This document shows, one piece after another, positions 1-6,817 of a stretch of 19,781 nt of DNA. The position numbers were made by a program, and so were the translations under genes. The stretch's first letter is position 1; each line of letters starts with the position of its first letter. The notes beneath the pieces were generated by a model, which worked only from the letters and a program-made list of their open reading frames with translations, searched no databases and was not told where the DNA came from. Source of the stretch: CAVQBP01 sp964448105 (GTDB lineage Bacteria; Bacteroidota; Ignavibacteria; Ignavibacteriales; Ignavibacteriaceae); contig CAYUVK010000096.1 in the NCBI GenBank assembly GCA_964448105.1, positions 1 to 19,781 on the forward strand, in the 5' to 3' direction.

Positions 1-559
1 CTGGCGCTTGGAGAGATTTCGGTGCAACAGTAAATGGAGCTGCAGCAAAAGAGCTCCTACCGAATAATTATAGTTTTAGAATGACTTATGCTTATGCCAG
101 TAATGACAAGCAGCAAGATATTGGTACAAATCCAACGGTTGTTTTCCAAACAGTTAATGCAAATGTTCAACTAAGGAATAGTTCGGGTAGTCTAATTGAC
201 CAAGGAAAAGTTAAGTATTATGCCGGGGCTTGGAGAGACTTTGGTACAACTGTAAATGGAGTTATAGTAAAAGAACTGCTGCCGAATAACTACAGCTTCA
301 GGATGACGTATGAATATATATCAAATGATGAGCAACAGGATATAGGCTCAAATAATGTAGTAGACTTTTTGACAGTCTTATGTACTGTAAAAGTAAATGA
401 TAACCAAAATCAACCGGTTAACAATGCGGATATAAAATATTATGCAGGAGCCTGGAGACAATTCGGTTCAACAGTAAACGGAGAAGCTACAAAAGAACTG
501 CTTCCGTCAAATATATCATTCAGAGCAACTTCGGGAGGAGTAACTCAAGATCAGCAACA
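1..559 (+). repeat. Tandem 222-bp coding repeat, about 2.7 units visible
   Basis: Successive units start about 222 bp apart (Trp codons of the GAWR motif at 9-11, 231-233 and 453-455). The array continues beyond the left edge. The first two visible units share long blocks of protein identity (GAWRDFG, KELLPNNYSFRMTY). The third has drifted more (GAWRQFG, KELLPSN, QQQNIG). It is translated in one frame, so it is a protein-level tandem array and not a CRISPR or satellite. Confidence 0.85.
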
Positions 560-602
560 GAATATAGGTACAAATTCAACAGTAGAAATAAATTTGCCAT
601 AA
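1..602 (+). CDS. C-terminal part of a tandem-repeat surface/secreted-type protein (5' end outside window)
   Basis: The frame is open from the first bases of the window (in frame from position 3), so the start lies upstream. An internal Met at 81 is not a believable start, because the repeat it sits in already began before it. The protein consists of units of exactly 74 residues (222 bp): the GAWR motif recurs with its Trp codon at 9, 231 and 453. Each unit carries GAWRxFG-TVNG, KELLPxN-SFR and QQ(D/N)IG blocks. The third unit is shortened and ends in EINLP then TAA. The units look like small beta-sandwich modules of extracellular proteins. I recognise the repeat type from environmental Bacteroidota-like genomes but cannot name a family. 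Unlike the two secreted proteins at 5089-8719, it has no T9SS tail. Function unknown; probably structural or adhesive by inference only. Confidence 0.8.
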   Translation, partial: GAWRDFGATVNGAAAKELLPNNYSFRMTYAYASNDKQQDIGTNPTVVFQTVNANVQLRNSSGSLIDQGKVKYYAGAWRDFGTTVNGVIVKELLPNNYSFRMTYEYISNDEQQDIGSNNVVDFLTVLCTVKVNDNQNQPVNNADIKYYAGAWRQFGSTVNGEATKELLPSNISFRATSGGVTQDQQQNIGTNSTVEINLP

Positions 603-611
603 AAGATGATT

Positions 612-678
612 GGGACGCTGATTTTTATGATCTAATTATGATTCGGGGGATCGTAAAAATCATAATTATCGGCGTTCT
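612..678. repeat. REP-like imperfect inverted repeat between two genes
   Basis: Arms 612-631 and 659-678 are both 20 nt. They match at 15 of 20 positions, or 18 of 20 if G-U wobbles count, around a 27-nt loop. The outer part contains GACGCTGAT and ATCGGCGTTC; the inner part is ATTATGAT/ATCATAAT. It starts ten bases after the stop at 602 and ends 20 bases before the gene at 698. The sequence style (ATCATAA...ATCxGCGTTC) resembles short dispersed palindromes I associate with Bacteroidota-like genomes. That link is recollection and was not checked. There is no T-run, so a simple terminator is less likely. Confidence 0.5.
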
Positions 679-697
679 ATTATAAGGAGTTTATAAA

Positions 698-1347
698 ATG
701 AAATATATATTTATAATATATGTTTTATTTTATTTATTGCTAAGTTCTATTTACGGGCAAACAATAGATGAAAGAATAGATAAAGCCGAATATAAAATTA
801 ATTCACCATTACAATCTTATGACAATGGCTCATTTCAACTCATTGCTATTGCTGATATTGATAGTGAGTTTATAAATACGTCTATAACATTAAAAGATTG
901 TTTTGTATTTGTAGCTTGTTCAAAGGATCAATGGGAAAGTAATGAGAGATTTATAAACGGAATTTATAAAGAGAATCAATTACTATGGTTATCAGATCAA
1001 ATATTAAGTCATGCTTCTCAAGCCTATATAATAGATATTATGGATTAAATGCGAATGGAAGTCAAGAAATAATTATTGCATTCTCATGGGGTCTGGGGGT
1101 GAGAACATTTGAAGATTGGTGGGTCTATAGCTGGGATGGTATTACCGCAAATTTAATAACTCAAACAGATGAGAATGGTTATACTATGATGAAGATGCTG
1201 GGAGATAGCTACCAATTTACAGATATAAATTCTGATAATATATTTGAAATTTTTTGCTCAGCGGCTAATAATCCAGATTCAGTGTTAACATTTAGCTGGA
1301 ATGGTTCTTTATACGGTGATTGGACTAATAAACCACGATCAAAATAA
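698..1347 (+). pseudogene. Small secreted protein with FG-GAP/VCBS-like 'DxNxDG' motifs, split by a frameshift
   Basis: Two overlapping frames (698-1048 and 985-1347) read as one protein. The first has a clear start: AAGGAG 8 bases upstream, then a hydrophobic signal peptide (residues 1-20, ending SIYG before Gln). It continues through IADIDSEF and YIIDIMD before TAA at 1046-1048. The second frame carries on with LNANGSQEIIIAFSWG, then WWVYSWDG and FTDINSDNIFEIF. Restoring one T near 1044-1046 (GATTAAAT to GATTTAAAT) would join them as DIMDLNANGSQEI, giving about 215 residues. The D-x-N-x-(D/N)-G-x-x-E-I pattern is that of calcium-binding FG-GAP/VCBS beta-propeller repeats, but only about three are present, so family membership is uncertain. 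It may be a real broken gene or a base-calling error in the window. Function unknown. Confidence 0.6.
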
Positions 1348-1362
1348 TCCAGATATTTTAAA

Positions 1363-1407
1363 AATCTAAGTTATAATTTTATAATCTTCTTTACTGAAGC
1401 TTAGATT
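1363..1407. terminator. Possible shared terminator between convergent genes
   Basis: AATCTAAG (1363-1370) and CTTAGATT (1400-1407) form a perfect 8-bp stem. The 29-nt AT-rich loop itself contains the palindrome TTATAATTTTATAA. It sits between the stop of the plus-strand gene at 1347 and the stop of sdhB at 1424. The long loop and the lack of a clean T-run make this weak. Confidence 0.3.
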
Positions 1408-1423
1408 GGCAATATACCTGCAA

Positions 1424-2182
1424 TTATTTTTTCGCTTTTATCAGCGCCCTGTAATATTCCCTTCTTAGTTGAGCAATAACATCCATGGAAATTTCTTTAG
1501 GGCATTCTGCTGAACAAGCTTCGGTATTGGTGCATGCACCGAACCCTTCTTTTTCCATTTGTTCGACCATTGCTACAACCCTAATTTCTCTTTCCGGCTT
1601 ACCCTGCGGGAGTCTTGCAAGGTGAGAAACTTTCGCACCGACAAAGAGCATTGCGGAAGCATTTTTACATACAGCAACGCATGCACCGCACCCGATACAT
1701 TCAGCAGCTTCAAATGCTTGCTCGGCTTCATCTTTGGGTATTGGAATTGCATTTCCATCCGGCGCCCCGCCTGTGTTTACAGAGATATACCCGCCTGCTG
1801 CAATTATCCTATCGAAAGAAGAACGGTTGACAACCAAATCTTTTATAACTGGGAAAGCTTTCGCGCGCCAGGGTTCAATAGTAATAGAATCACCGTCTTT
1901 AAAGCTTCTCATGTGAAGCTGGCAGGTAGCAACACCTCTTAACGGCCCATGCGGTCTGCCGTTAATATATAATCCGCAGCTTCCGCAGATTCCTTCGCGG
2001 CAGTCGCTGTCAAATGCAATCGGTTCATCACCTTTTTTTACTAGACCTTCATTTATCAAATCTAACATTTCAAGAAAAGACATATCGGTTGATATGTCAT
2101 TAGCTTCATAGTTAACAAATTTTCCTTTATCATCTTTGTTTTTTTGACGCCATATCTTCAAATGCAAATTCAGTTTAGCCAT
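1424..2182 (-). CDS. sdhB: Succinate dehydrogenase/fumarate reductase iron-sulfur subunit
   Basis: 252 residues, full length for the family. It carries electrons from the flavoprotein to the membrane quinone site. All cluster ligands are visible. [2Fe-2S]: C61, C66, C69, C87 in CREGICGSCG...ATC. By analogy with E. coli SdhB, C162, C165, C168 and C227 hold the [4Fe-4S] cluster and C172, C217, C223 the [3Fe-4S] cluster. The start codon overlaps the sdhA stop by one base (TAATG), and a GAGGAG ribosome site lies inside the end of sdhA, so translation is coupled. It is the last gene of the sdhC-sdhA-sdhB operon. Whether the complex runs as succinate oxidase or fumarate reductase cannot be told from this sequence. 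Confidence 0.97.
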   Translation of the reverse strand: MAKLNLHLKIWRQKNKDDKGKFVNYEANDISTDMSFLEMLDLINEGLVKKGDEPIAFDSDCREGICGSCGLYINGRPHGPLRGVATCQLHMRSFKDGDSITIEPWRAKAFPVIKDLVVNRSSFDRIIAAGGYISVNTGGAPDGNAIPIPKDEAEQAFEAAECIGCGACVAVCKNASAMLFVGAKVSHLARLPQGKPEREIRVVAMVEQMEKEGFGACTNTEACSAECPKEISMDVIAQLRREYYRALIKAKK

Positions 2183-4107
2183 TATTTATAACTCCTCTGG
2201 GTAAGGTGAACATATTCAAAATCTAAATTTTCTTTGTGAAGTTCCGGGTTGTTGTCTTTTCCTTTAAATTCCCATGCAGCGACATAAGTAAAGTTCTCAT
2301 CATCTCTTTTAGCTTCATTTTCTTCGGTCTGGTATTCTTCTCTAAAGTGTCCTCCGCATGATTCATTTCTATGCAAAGCATCAATAGCCATTAACTCACC
2401 AAGCTCTAAAAAGTCTGAAACCCTTCCGGCTTTTTCAAGTGCCTGATTTAATTCTTCATTCTTTCCGACAACTCTAACATTCTTCCAGAAGTTTTCTCTA
2501 ATTTCCTTTATACTTTGGATTGCCTTATTCAAACCATCTGCATTCCGTGTCATACCTACATAATCCCACATAACATGGCCTAAATCCCTGTGAATTTCAT
2601 CTACAGTTTTAGAACCATTAACAGATAAAAGTTTAGATATTCTTTCCTTTACTTCAGTTTCAACCTTTTTAAATTCTTCATGGTTTGTATCAATTTTATC
2701 CTTCTTTATCTGTGCTAAATAACCTCCAATGGTATAAGGAATTACGAAGTATCCATCTGCAAGCCCCTGCATTAATGCACTTGCGCCAAGCCGGTTGGCA
2801 CCGTGATCGGAAAAATTACATTCGCCTAATGCAAATAAGCCGGGAATTGTTGTCATTAAGTTGTAATCTACCCAAAGCCCGCCCATTGTATAATGTACCG
2901 CAGGATAAATTCTCATCGGAACTTCATAAGGATCTTCAGCAGTAATAAGCTTGTACATATCAAATAAGTTCCCGTACTTTTCAACTATTGCTTGTTTGCC
3001 GAGACGTTTTATAGCATCTGCAAAATCAAGGTATACTGCAACCCCGGTTTGTCCGACTCCTTTACCTTCATCGACCATTTCTTTTGCATTGCGGGATGCA
3101 ACATCTCTCGGTACAAGATTTCCAAAAGAGGGATATTTTCTTTCCAGGTAATAATCCCTATCCTCTTCGGGAATTTGATTCGGCGGCCGTTTATCGCCGG
3201 AATTTTTTGGAACCCAAACCCTGCCATCATTTCTTAGGCTTTCACTCATTAAAGTTAATTTAGATTGATAATGTCCGGAAACAGGAATGCAGGTCGGATG
3301 AATCTGCGTAAAGCATGGATTTGCAAAAAAAGCACCTCGTTTATAAGCACGCCATGCAGCAGTTACATTAGAAGCTTTGGCATTTGTCGAAAGATAATAG
3401 GCATTACCATACCCGCCGGTTGCCAGTATAACTGCATCTGCAGAATAAGATTCAATTGCACCGGTAATCATATTTCTCGTAACTATTCCTTTTGCCGTTC
3501 CATCAATTACTACCAAGTCCAGCATTTCGTGACGCGGGTACATTTGAACTTTTCCTGAATTGACCTGTCTCTCTAATGCACTGTAAGCACCAAGAAGCAG
3601 TTGCTGTCCGGTTTGTCCTCTTGCATAAAAAGTTCTTGAAACCTGGGCGCCGCCGAATGAACGGTTATCGAGAAGTCCGCCGTACTCCCTTGCAAAAGGA
3701 ACGCCTTGCGCAACACATTGATCAATAATATTAACACTTAACTCGGCAAGCCTGTAAACATTAGCTTCGCGAGAACGGTAGTCACCGCCTTTAACAGTAT
3801 CATAAAATAATCTATAAACACTGTCACCGTCATTTTGATAATTTTTTGCCGCATTAATGCCGCCCTGTGCGGCTATACTGTGTGCTCTTCTTGGACTGTC
3901 ATGAAAACAAAAAGCTTTTATGTTATAACCTAATTCGGCTAAAGAAGCTGCAGCAGATGCACCGGCTAGGCCAGTACCGACAACTATTATTTCATATTTC
4001 CTTTTATTTGCAGGATTTACAAGCTTTAACTGGAAGCGGTGATTTGTCCATTTTTCTTCAAGCTTTCCTTCAGGAACATTAGCATTTAATTTTACATCGT
4101 TAGCCAT
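2182..4107 (-). CDS. sdhA: Succinate dehydrogenase/fumarate reductase flavoprotein subunit
   Basis: I place the start at 4107 (MANDVKL...), giving 641 residues. GGGAGG lies just upstream, and the sdhC stop is only one base away. The open frame extends 15 codons further, to 4152, but that would overlap the end of sdhC with no ribosome site. The dinucleotide-binding motif is GTGLAG (44-49). H76 in RAHSIAAQGG is the residue expected to bind FAD covalently. Catalytic and substrate residues expected of the family are present: H270 in HPTCIP, E289 in the SESLRNDGR block, R334 in PRDVASR, H405 in VHYTMGG and R439 in GANRLG. Length and motifs fit the Bacillus/Bacteroidota-type SdhA that pairs with a one-subunit b558 anchor. 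It oxidises succinate to fumarate on the cytoplasmic face of the membrane. Confidence 0.97.
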   Translation of the reverse strand: MANDVKLNANVPEGKLEEKWTNHRFQLKLVNPANKRKYEIIVVGTGLAGASAAASLAELGYNIKAFCFHDSPRRAHSIAAQGGINAAKNYQNDGDSVYRLFYDTVKGGDYRSREANVYRLAELSVNIIDQCVAQGVPFAREYGGLLDNRSFGGAQVSRTFYARGQTGQQLLLGAYSALERQVNSGKVQMYPRHEMLDLVVIDGTAKGIVTRNMITGAIESYSADAVILATGGYGNAYYLSTNAKASNVTAAWRAYKRGAFFANPCFTQIHPTCIPVSGHYQSKLTLMSESLRNDGRVWVPKNSGDKRPPNQIPEEDRDYYLERKYPSFGNLVPRDVASRNAKEMVDEGKGVGQTGVAVYLDFADAIKRLGKQAIVEKYGNLFDMYKLITAEDPYEVPMRIYPAVHYTMGGLWVDYNLMTTIPGLFALGECNFSDHGANRLGASALMQGLADGYFVIPYTIGGYLAQIKKDKIDTNHEEFKKVETEVKERISKLLSVNGSKTVDEIHRDLGHVMWDYVGMTRNADGLNKAIQSIKEIRENFWKNVRVVGKNEELNQALEKAGRVSDFLELGELMAIDALHRNESCGGHFREEYQTEENEAKRDDENFTYVAAWEFKGKDNNPELHKENLDFEYVHLTQRSYK

Positions 4108-4108
4108 T

Positions 4109-4774
4109 TTATTTCCCTCCTCCCAAAATAAAATACAGGGGAATGATTGCAAATCCTACACAAATCAGGATTGAAAAGACGACACCGAAACCTTTAATAA
4201 AAGCTGTATACTTTGTGTGCCTTAATCCCAAGGTTTGGAACCCGCTCTGGAAAGAATGAACCAGGTGAAATGCAAGCAATACCATTGCAACTATATACAT
4301 TATCGACCACCAGGTATTATTGAATTTCATAACAACTGATTGATACATTGTAAGATCCGGATTACTGAATCGATAGGGAAGGAAAAAATCCATTAAGTGC
4401 AGCACTAAGAATATAAGCACAACAATTCCGCTTTGAATCATAAACCTAGAATAAAATGTGCTGTTGGCGGAAGGCTTATATTCTTTATAAGGAATTTGTC
4501 TTGCACTTCTATTACTGAACCATAATCTTATGCCGTTAAGAATATGGTAAGCAAAAGCAAGGAACAGGACTATCTCGATAATTCTAATAGGGATATTGAT
4601 TCCGCTTCCCATAAACTCCGCATAAGTTTCAAATGCAACGCCTCCATCGTTTCTTAAAAGAAACAGGTTGGCAGCCAGATGAATAATTAAATACAAATAC
4701 AAGAAGAGTCCGGTTACAGCCATAACCAGCTTCTTTCCCAATGATGAATCAAGATATCTAATAAACCAACTCAT
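4109..4774 (-). CDS. sdhC: Succinate dehydrogenase cytochrome b558 membrane anchor
   Basis: 221 residues with five hydrophobic spans (about 12-40, 62-86, 112-135, 154-175 and 192-217). Histidines sit at H32, H77, H126 and H170 in four successive helices, plus H173. That is the arrangement of heme ligands in the single-subunit, di-heme (type B) anchors of Bacillus, Wolinella and Bacteroidota. It holds SdhAB on the membrane and passes electrons to or from quinone. AAGGAG precedes the start at 4774. First gene of the operon; its stop is one base before the sdhA start. With no separate SdhD gene the complex has three subunits, as expected for this family. Confidence 0.93.
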   Translation of the reverse strand: MSWFIRYLDSSLGKKLVMAVTGLFLYLYLIIHLAANLFLLRNDGGVAFETYAEFMGSGINIPIRIIEIVLFLAFAYHILNGIRLWFSNRSARQIPYKEYKPSANSTFYSRFMIQSGIVVLIFLVLHLMDFFLPYRFSNPDLTMYQSVVMKFNNTWWSIMYIVAMVLLAFHLVHSFQSGFQTLGLRHTKYTAFIKGFGVVFSILICVGFAIIPLYFILGGGK

Positions 4775-4929
4775 TAACTTCTCCTTTAATCGGAAGTATT
4801 AAATATAAACCTGGATAAATTTCAATTATGTGATTAAGCGGTAGTTTTTTCCCCTTTAACGAATTACTTATTAAAGAATTGTCACAAAGAATAGTCGCCA
4901 CAGCAATCAAATCACTTCAATAATTATTG

Positions 4930-4961
4930 TAAACTTATAAAATTAAATTTATAAAAACAAA
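4930..4961 (-). promoter_or_regulatory. Candidate Bacteroidota-type promoter for sdhCAB
   Basis: On the minus strand, TTTG (4961-4958) is followed after 20 bases by TAAGTTTA (4937-4930). That is 7 of 8 to the TAnnTTTG -10 consensus of Bacteroidota sigma-A. It lies about 155 bases upstream of the sdhC start, in the 314-base gap 4775-5088. The rest of that gap holds only the hairpin at 5033-5058 and AT-rich sequence. Pattern match only. Confidence 0.35.
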
Positions 4962-5032
4962 GGGAAGTTGGTTAACTATTACATAAAACTATAATAAGCT
5001 TGAGCTATATTTTGTTTAGTTGATAAAATTTA

Positions 5033-5058
5033 GCGCAGGAAGTTAAAACTTCCTACGC
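5033..5058 (-). terminator. Hairpin after the beta-helix protein gene, probable terminator
   Basis: GCGCAGGAAGTT and AACTTCCTACGC form a 12-bp arm pair with one mismatch and a two-base spacer, 30 bases past the stop at 5089. On the minus strand the hairpin is followed by TAAATTTTATC, a modest T-rich tail. It separates the 5089-8719 transcript from the sdh promoter region. Confidence 0.5.
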
Positions 5059-5088
5059 AATAAAATCGCTTTTATAGACTGTAAAAGA

Positions 5089-6774
5089 TTAGCGAAGCAG
5101 GATAAATTTCTTTGTGTATATAAAACTTCCGGCCATCATTCTATAAAAATATACCCCGCTTGAAAGATTACCTGCATCAAAATTAATTTCATAATTACCG
5201 CCGGGTTTTTCTTCGTTAACTAAGGTTGCTACTTCTTTTCCCAGTATATCATAAACTCTTAGAGTAACAAAACTTGTTAGAGGAAGCGAATAGTTTATTC
5301 TCGTAACCGGATTAAAAGGATTAGGAAAGTTTTGATATAATTTGAAAGCCTCTGGTATCGAATGGTCAGTCACAGAATTAATTACGGATGGCTGACTGAA
5401 TCCTGACGTATTACCAGATGTATCCGTAGCCGTTGCAGTTATATATGAAAACTTCGGCATTGTATCGGGTAATATAAAAGTAAAGTTGCCCGCTGAATCT
5501 GACTGAGTGGAACCTAAATAGAAACGTCCCTGATTATTTTCATCCGTGAAGATTTCAATGGTATTATTAACACCTGCTGTTCCTGAAATTTCTGTCTTGG
5601 TTACAGAAGAAATAACTGGAGGTTGAAGTTCTAGATTGCCGCCGTCGTTTAACTGAATTCCTTTCAAATAATTCTCTGAAATAGAATTGCGACTTATTGT
5701 ATTGCGGGAGGTTCCCTGATCGGATATGTACACCCCATAAACATCATTATATCCAATGATATTTTCTGTAATAGTATTGTCCTGAGCCTCACCAAAGGCA
5801 GACACACCACTTCCAATATTGCCAAGATCTAACTCCCAGCTTTCATTAGTTCCGATCATGTTACCAACAATAAAATTTTTATTGGATTGAAAAATATTAA
5901 TCCCTTCGTTGTTACCGCCAATGCGATTACCGATTATTTCATTACTGCTGCAATGTCTTTCAATGTCAATACCATTATAGATATTTCCTATGGAAGCTGT
6001 ACCAGTCCGGTTGAGACCAATAATATTATTGATAATATGGTTGTTTGATGAAGAATCAGCAATAAAAATTCCGATACGCTTATTTCCCGAAATGACGTTT
6101 TCGCTGACTATTATATTTTTAGTTCCATTGCGTAACTCAATACCGTCGTAATTTCCTGCAGTATCGATGCCAGCATGATCAGTACCGATATAACAGCTTG
6201 CAATACGCCCGGTTTCTACATTATTAAAGTCAACGCCAATACTCTTGAATCTTTTAATAACCAGAGCATAAATCTCAGTATTGTCAGCAAATACTCCCAG
6301 ACCAGCGGATACACCGGCCTCACTGCCATCAATGATAATCTCAGGACCTAAAGGGTTGCTGTCTTCGCCAATAAATTCTTTTTGAGAATTACCATCTATA
6401 ACGAGATCCGGATCTGTAATAAAAGGCAGGTAGCTGGTTGGTAAGATTGTCCAGATACCGAGATCGGCATCATATCCTGGTACATTTTTAGGTATGTTGA
6501 ATACAATAGTATCCATACCAATATTTGTATTGGCATCTATAATTGCCTTACGTAATGAACCGAATCCGGAATCAGCAGTATTCTCTACGATAATATGGTT
6601 CCCGATAATTGTTGTTGGTACAAAAGAGGAAAAAGGTGGAGTTGAATCCTCATACATTTTATTTAAATTTTTGCCCTGAATTGTTCCATCGTTGAAATTC
6701 TGGGATCGGAGCGATAAAGCAAAACAGCAACACAATATCAAAAGCATTATAGGATTGAGAATTATATTTTTCAT
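5089..6774 (-). CDS. Secreted right-handed beta-helix protein with T9SS sorting tail
   Basis: 561 residues. A signal peptide covers about 1-24 (hydrophobic, ending SLRS before Gln). Around 61-84 is IIVENTADSGFGSLRKAI, the motif that opens many CSLREA-type beta-helix surface proteins; it continues DANTN...DTIVFNIP. Residues about 160-385 are parallel beta-helix turns rich in N-x-I-x-x-N-x-I (NIIVSENVISGN, NHIINNIIG, NEIIGNRIGG, NTITENIIG, NTISRNSIS), as in NosD/pectate-lyase-like folds. An Ig-like stretch (about 388-470) follows. Residues 479-561 are the T9SS type A tail (FPNPFNP, DILGKEVATLV, SSGVYFYRM). It is expected to be exported and attached to, or released from, the cell surface. No catalytic residues stand out, so substrate and function are open. 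AGGAG precedes the start. It lies 43 bases after the nucleotidase-like gene, probably in the same transcript. Confidence 0.85.
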   Translation of the reverse strand: MKNIILNPIMLLILCCCFALSLRSQNFNDGTIQGKNLNKMYEDSTPPFSSFVPTTIIGNHIIVENTADSGFGSLRKAIIDANTNIGMDTIVFNIPKNVPGYDADLGIWTILPTSYLPFITDPDLVIDGNSQKEFIGEDSNPLGPEIIIDGSEAGVSAGLGVFADNTEIYALVIKRFKSIGVDFNNVETGRIASCYIGTDHAGIDTAGNYDGIELRNGTKNIIVSENVISGNKRIGIFIADSSSNNHIINNIIGLNRTGTASIGNIYNGIDIERHCSSNEIIGNRIGGNNEGINIFQSNKNFIVGNMIGTNESWELDLGNIGSGVSAFGEAQDNTITENIIGYNDVYGVYISDQGTSRNTISRNSISENYLKGIQLNDGGNLELQPPVISSVTKTEISGTAGVNNTIEIFTDENNQGRFYLGSTQSDSAGNFTFILPDTMPKFSYITATATDTSGNTSGFSQPSVINSVTDHSIPEAFKLYQNFPNPFNPVTRINYSLPLTSFVTLRVYDILGKEVATLVNEEKPGGNYEINFDAGNLSSGVYFYRMMAGSFIYTKKFILLR

Positions 6775-6817
6775 ATTGTTCTCCTGTACTTTGAAAAGAT
6801 ATTCTCCGGAGAGGAAA

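Noticed and set aside
1..602. CRISPR or non-coding satellite from the regular 222-bp spacing
   Set aside because: The units are translated continuously in one frame with protein-level conservation, and there are no short identical repeats with unique spacers.
2685..3558. Several plus-strand open frames of 60-100 codons opposite sdhA
   Set aside because: They lie opposite a strongly conserved enzyme, have no ribosome sites or recognisable motifs, and overlap one another; they are shadows of codon use on the other strand.
4108..4152. Longer sdhA start adding 15 residues (MQSFPCILFW...)
   Set aside because: It would overlap the last codons of sdhC, has no ribosome site, and the added residues are just sdhC read in another frame. 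The start at 4107 has GGGAGG in place.
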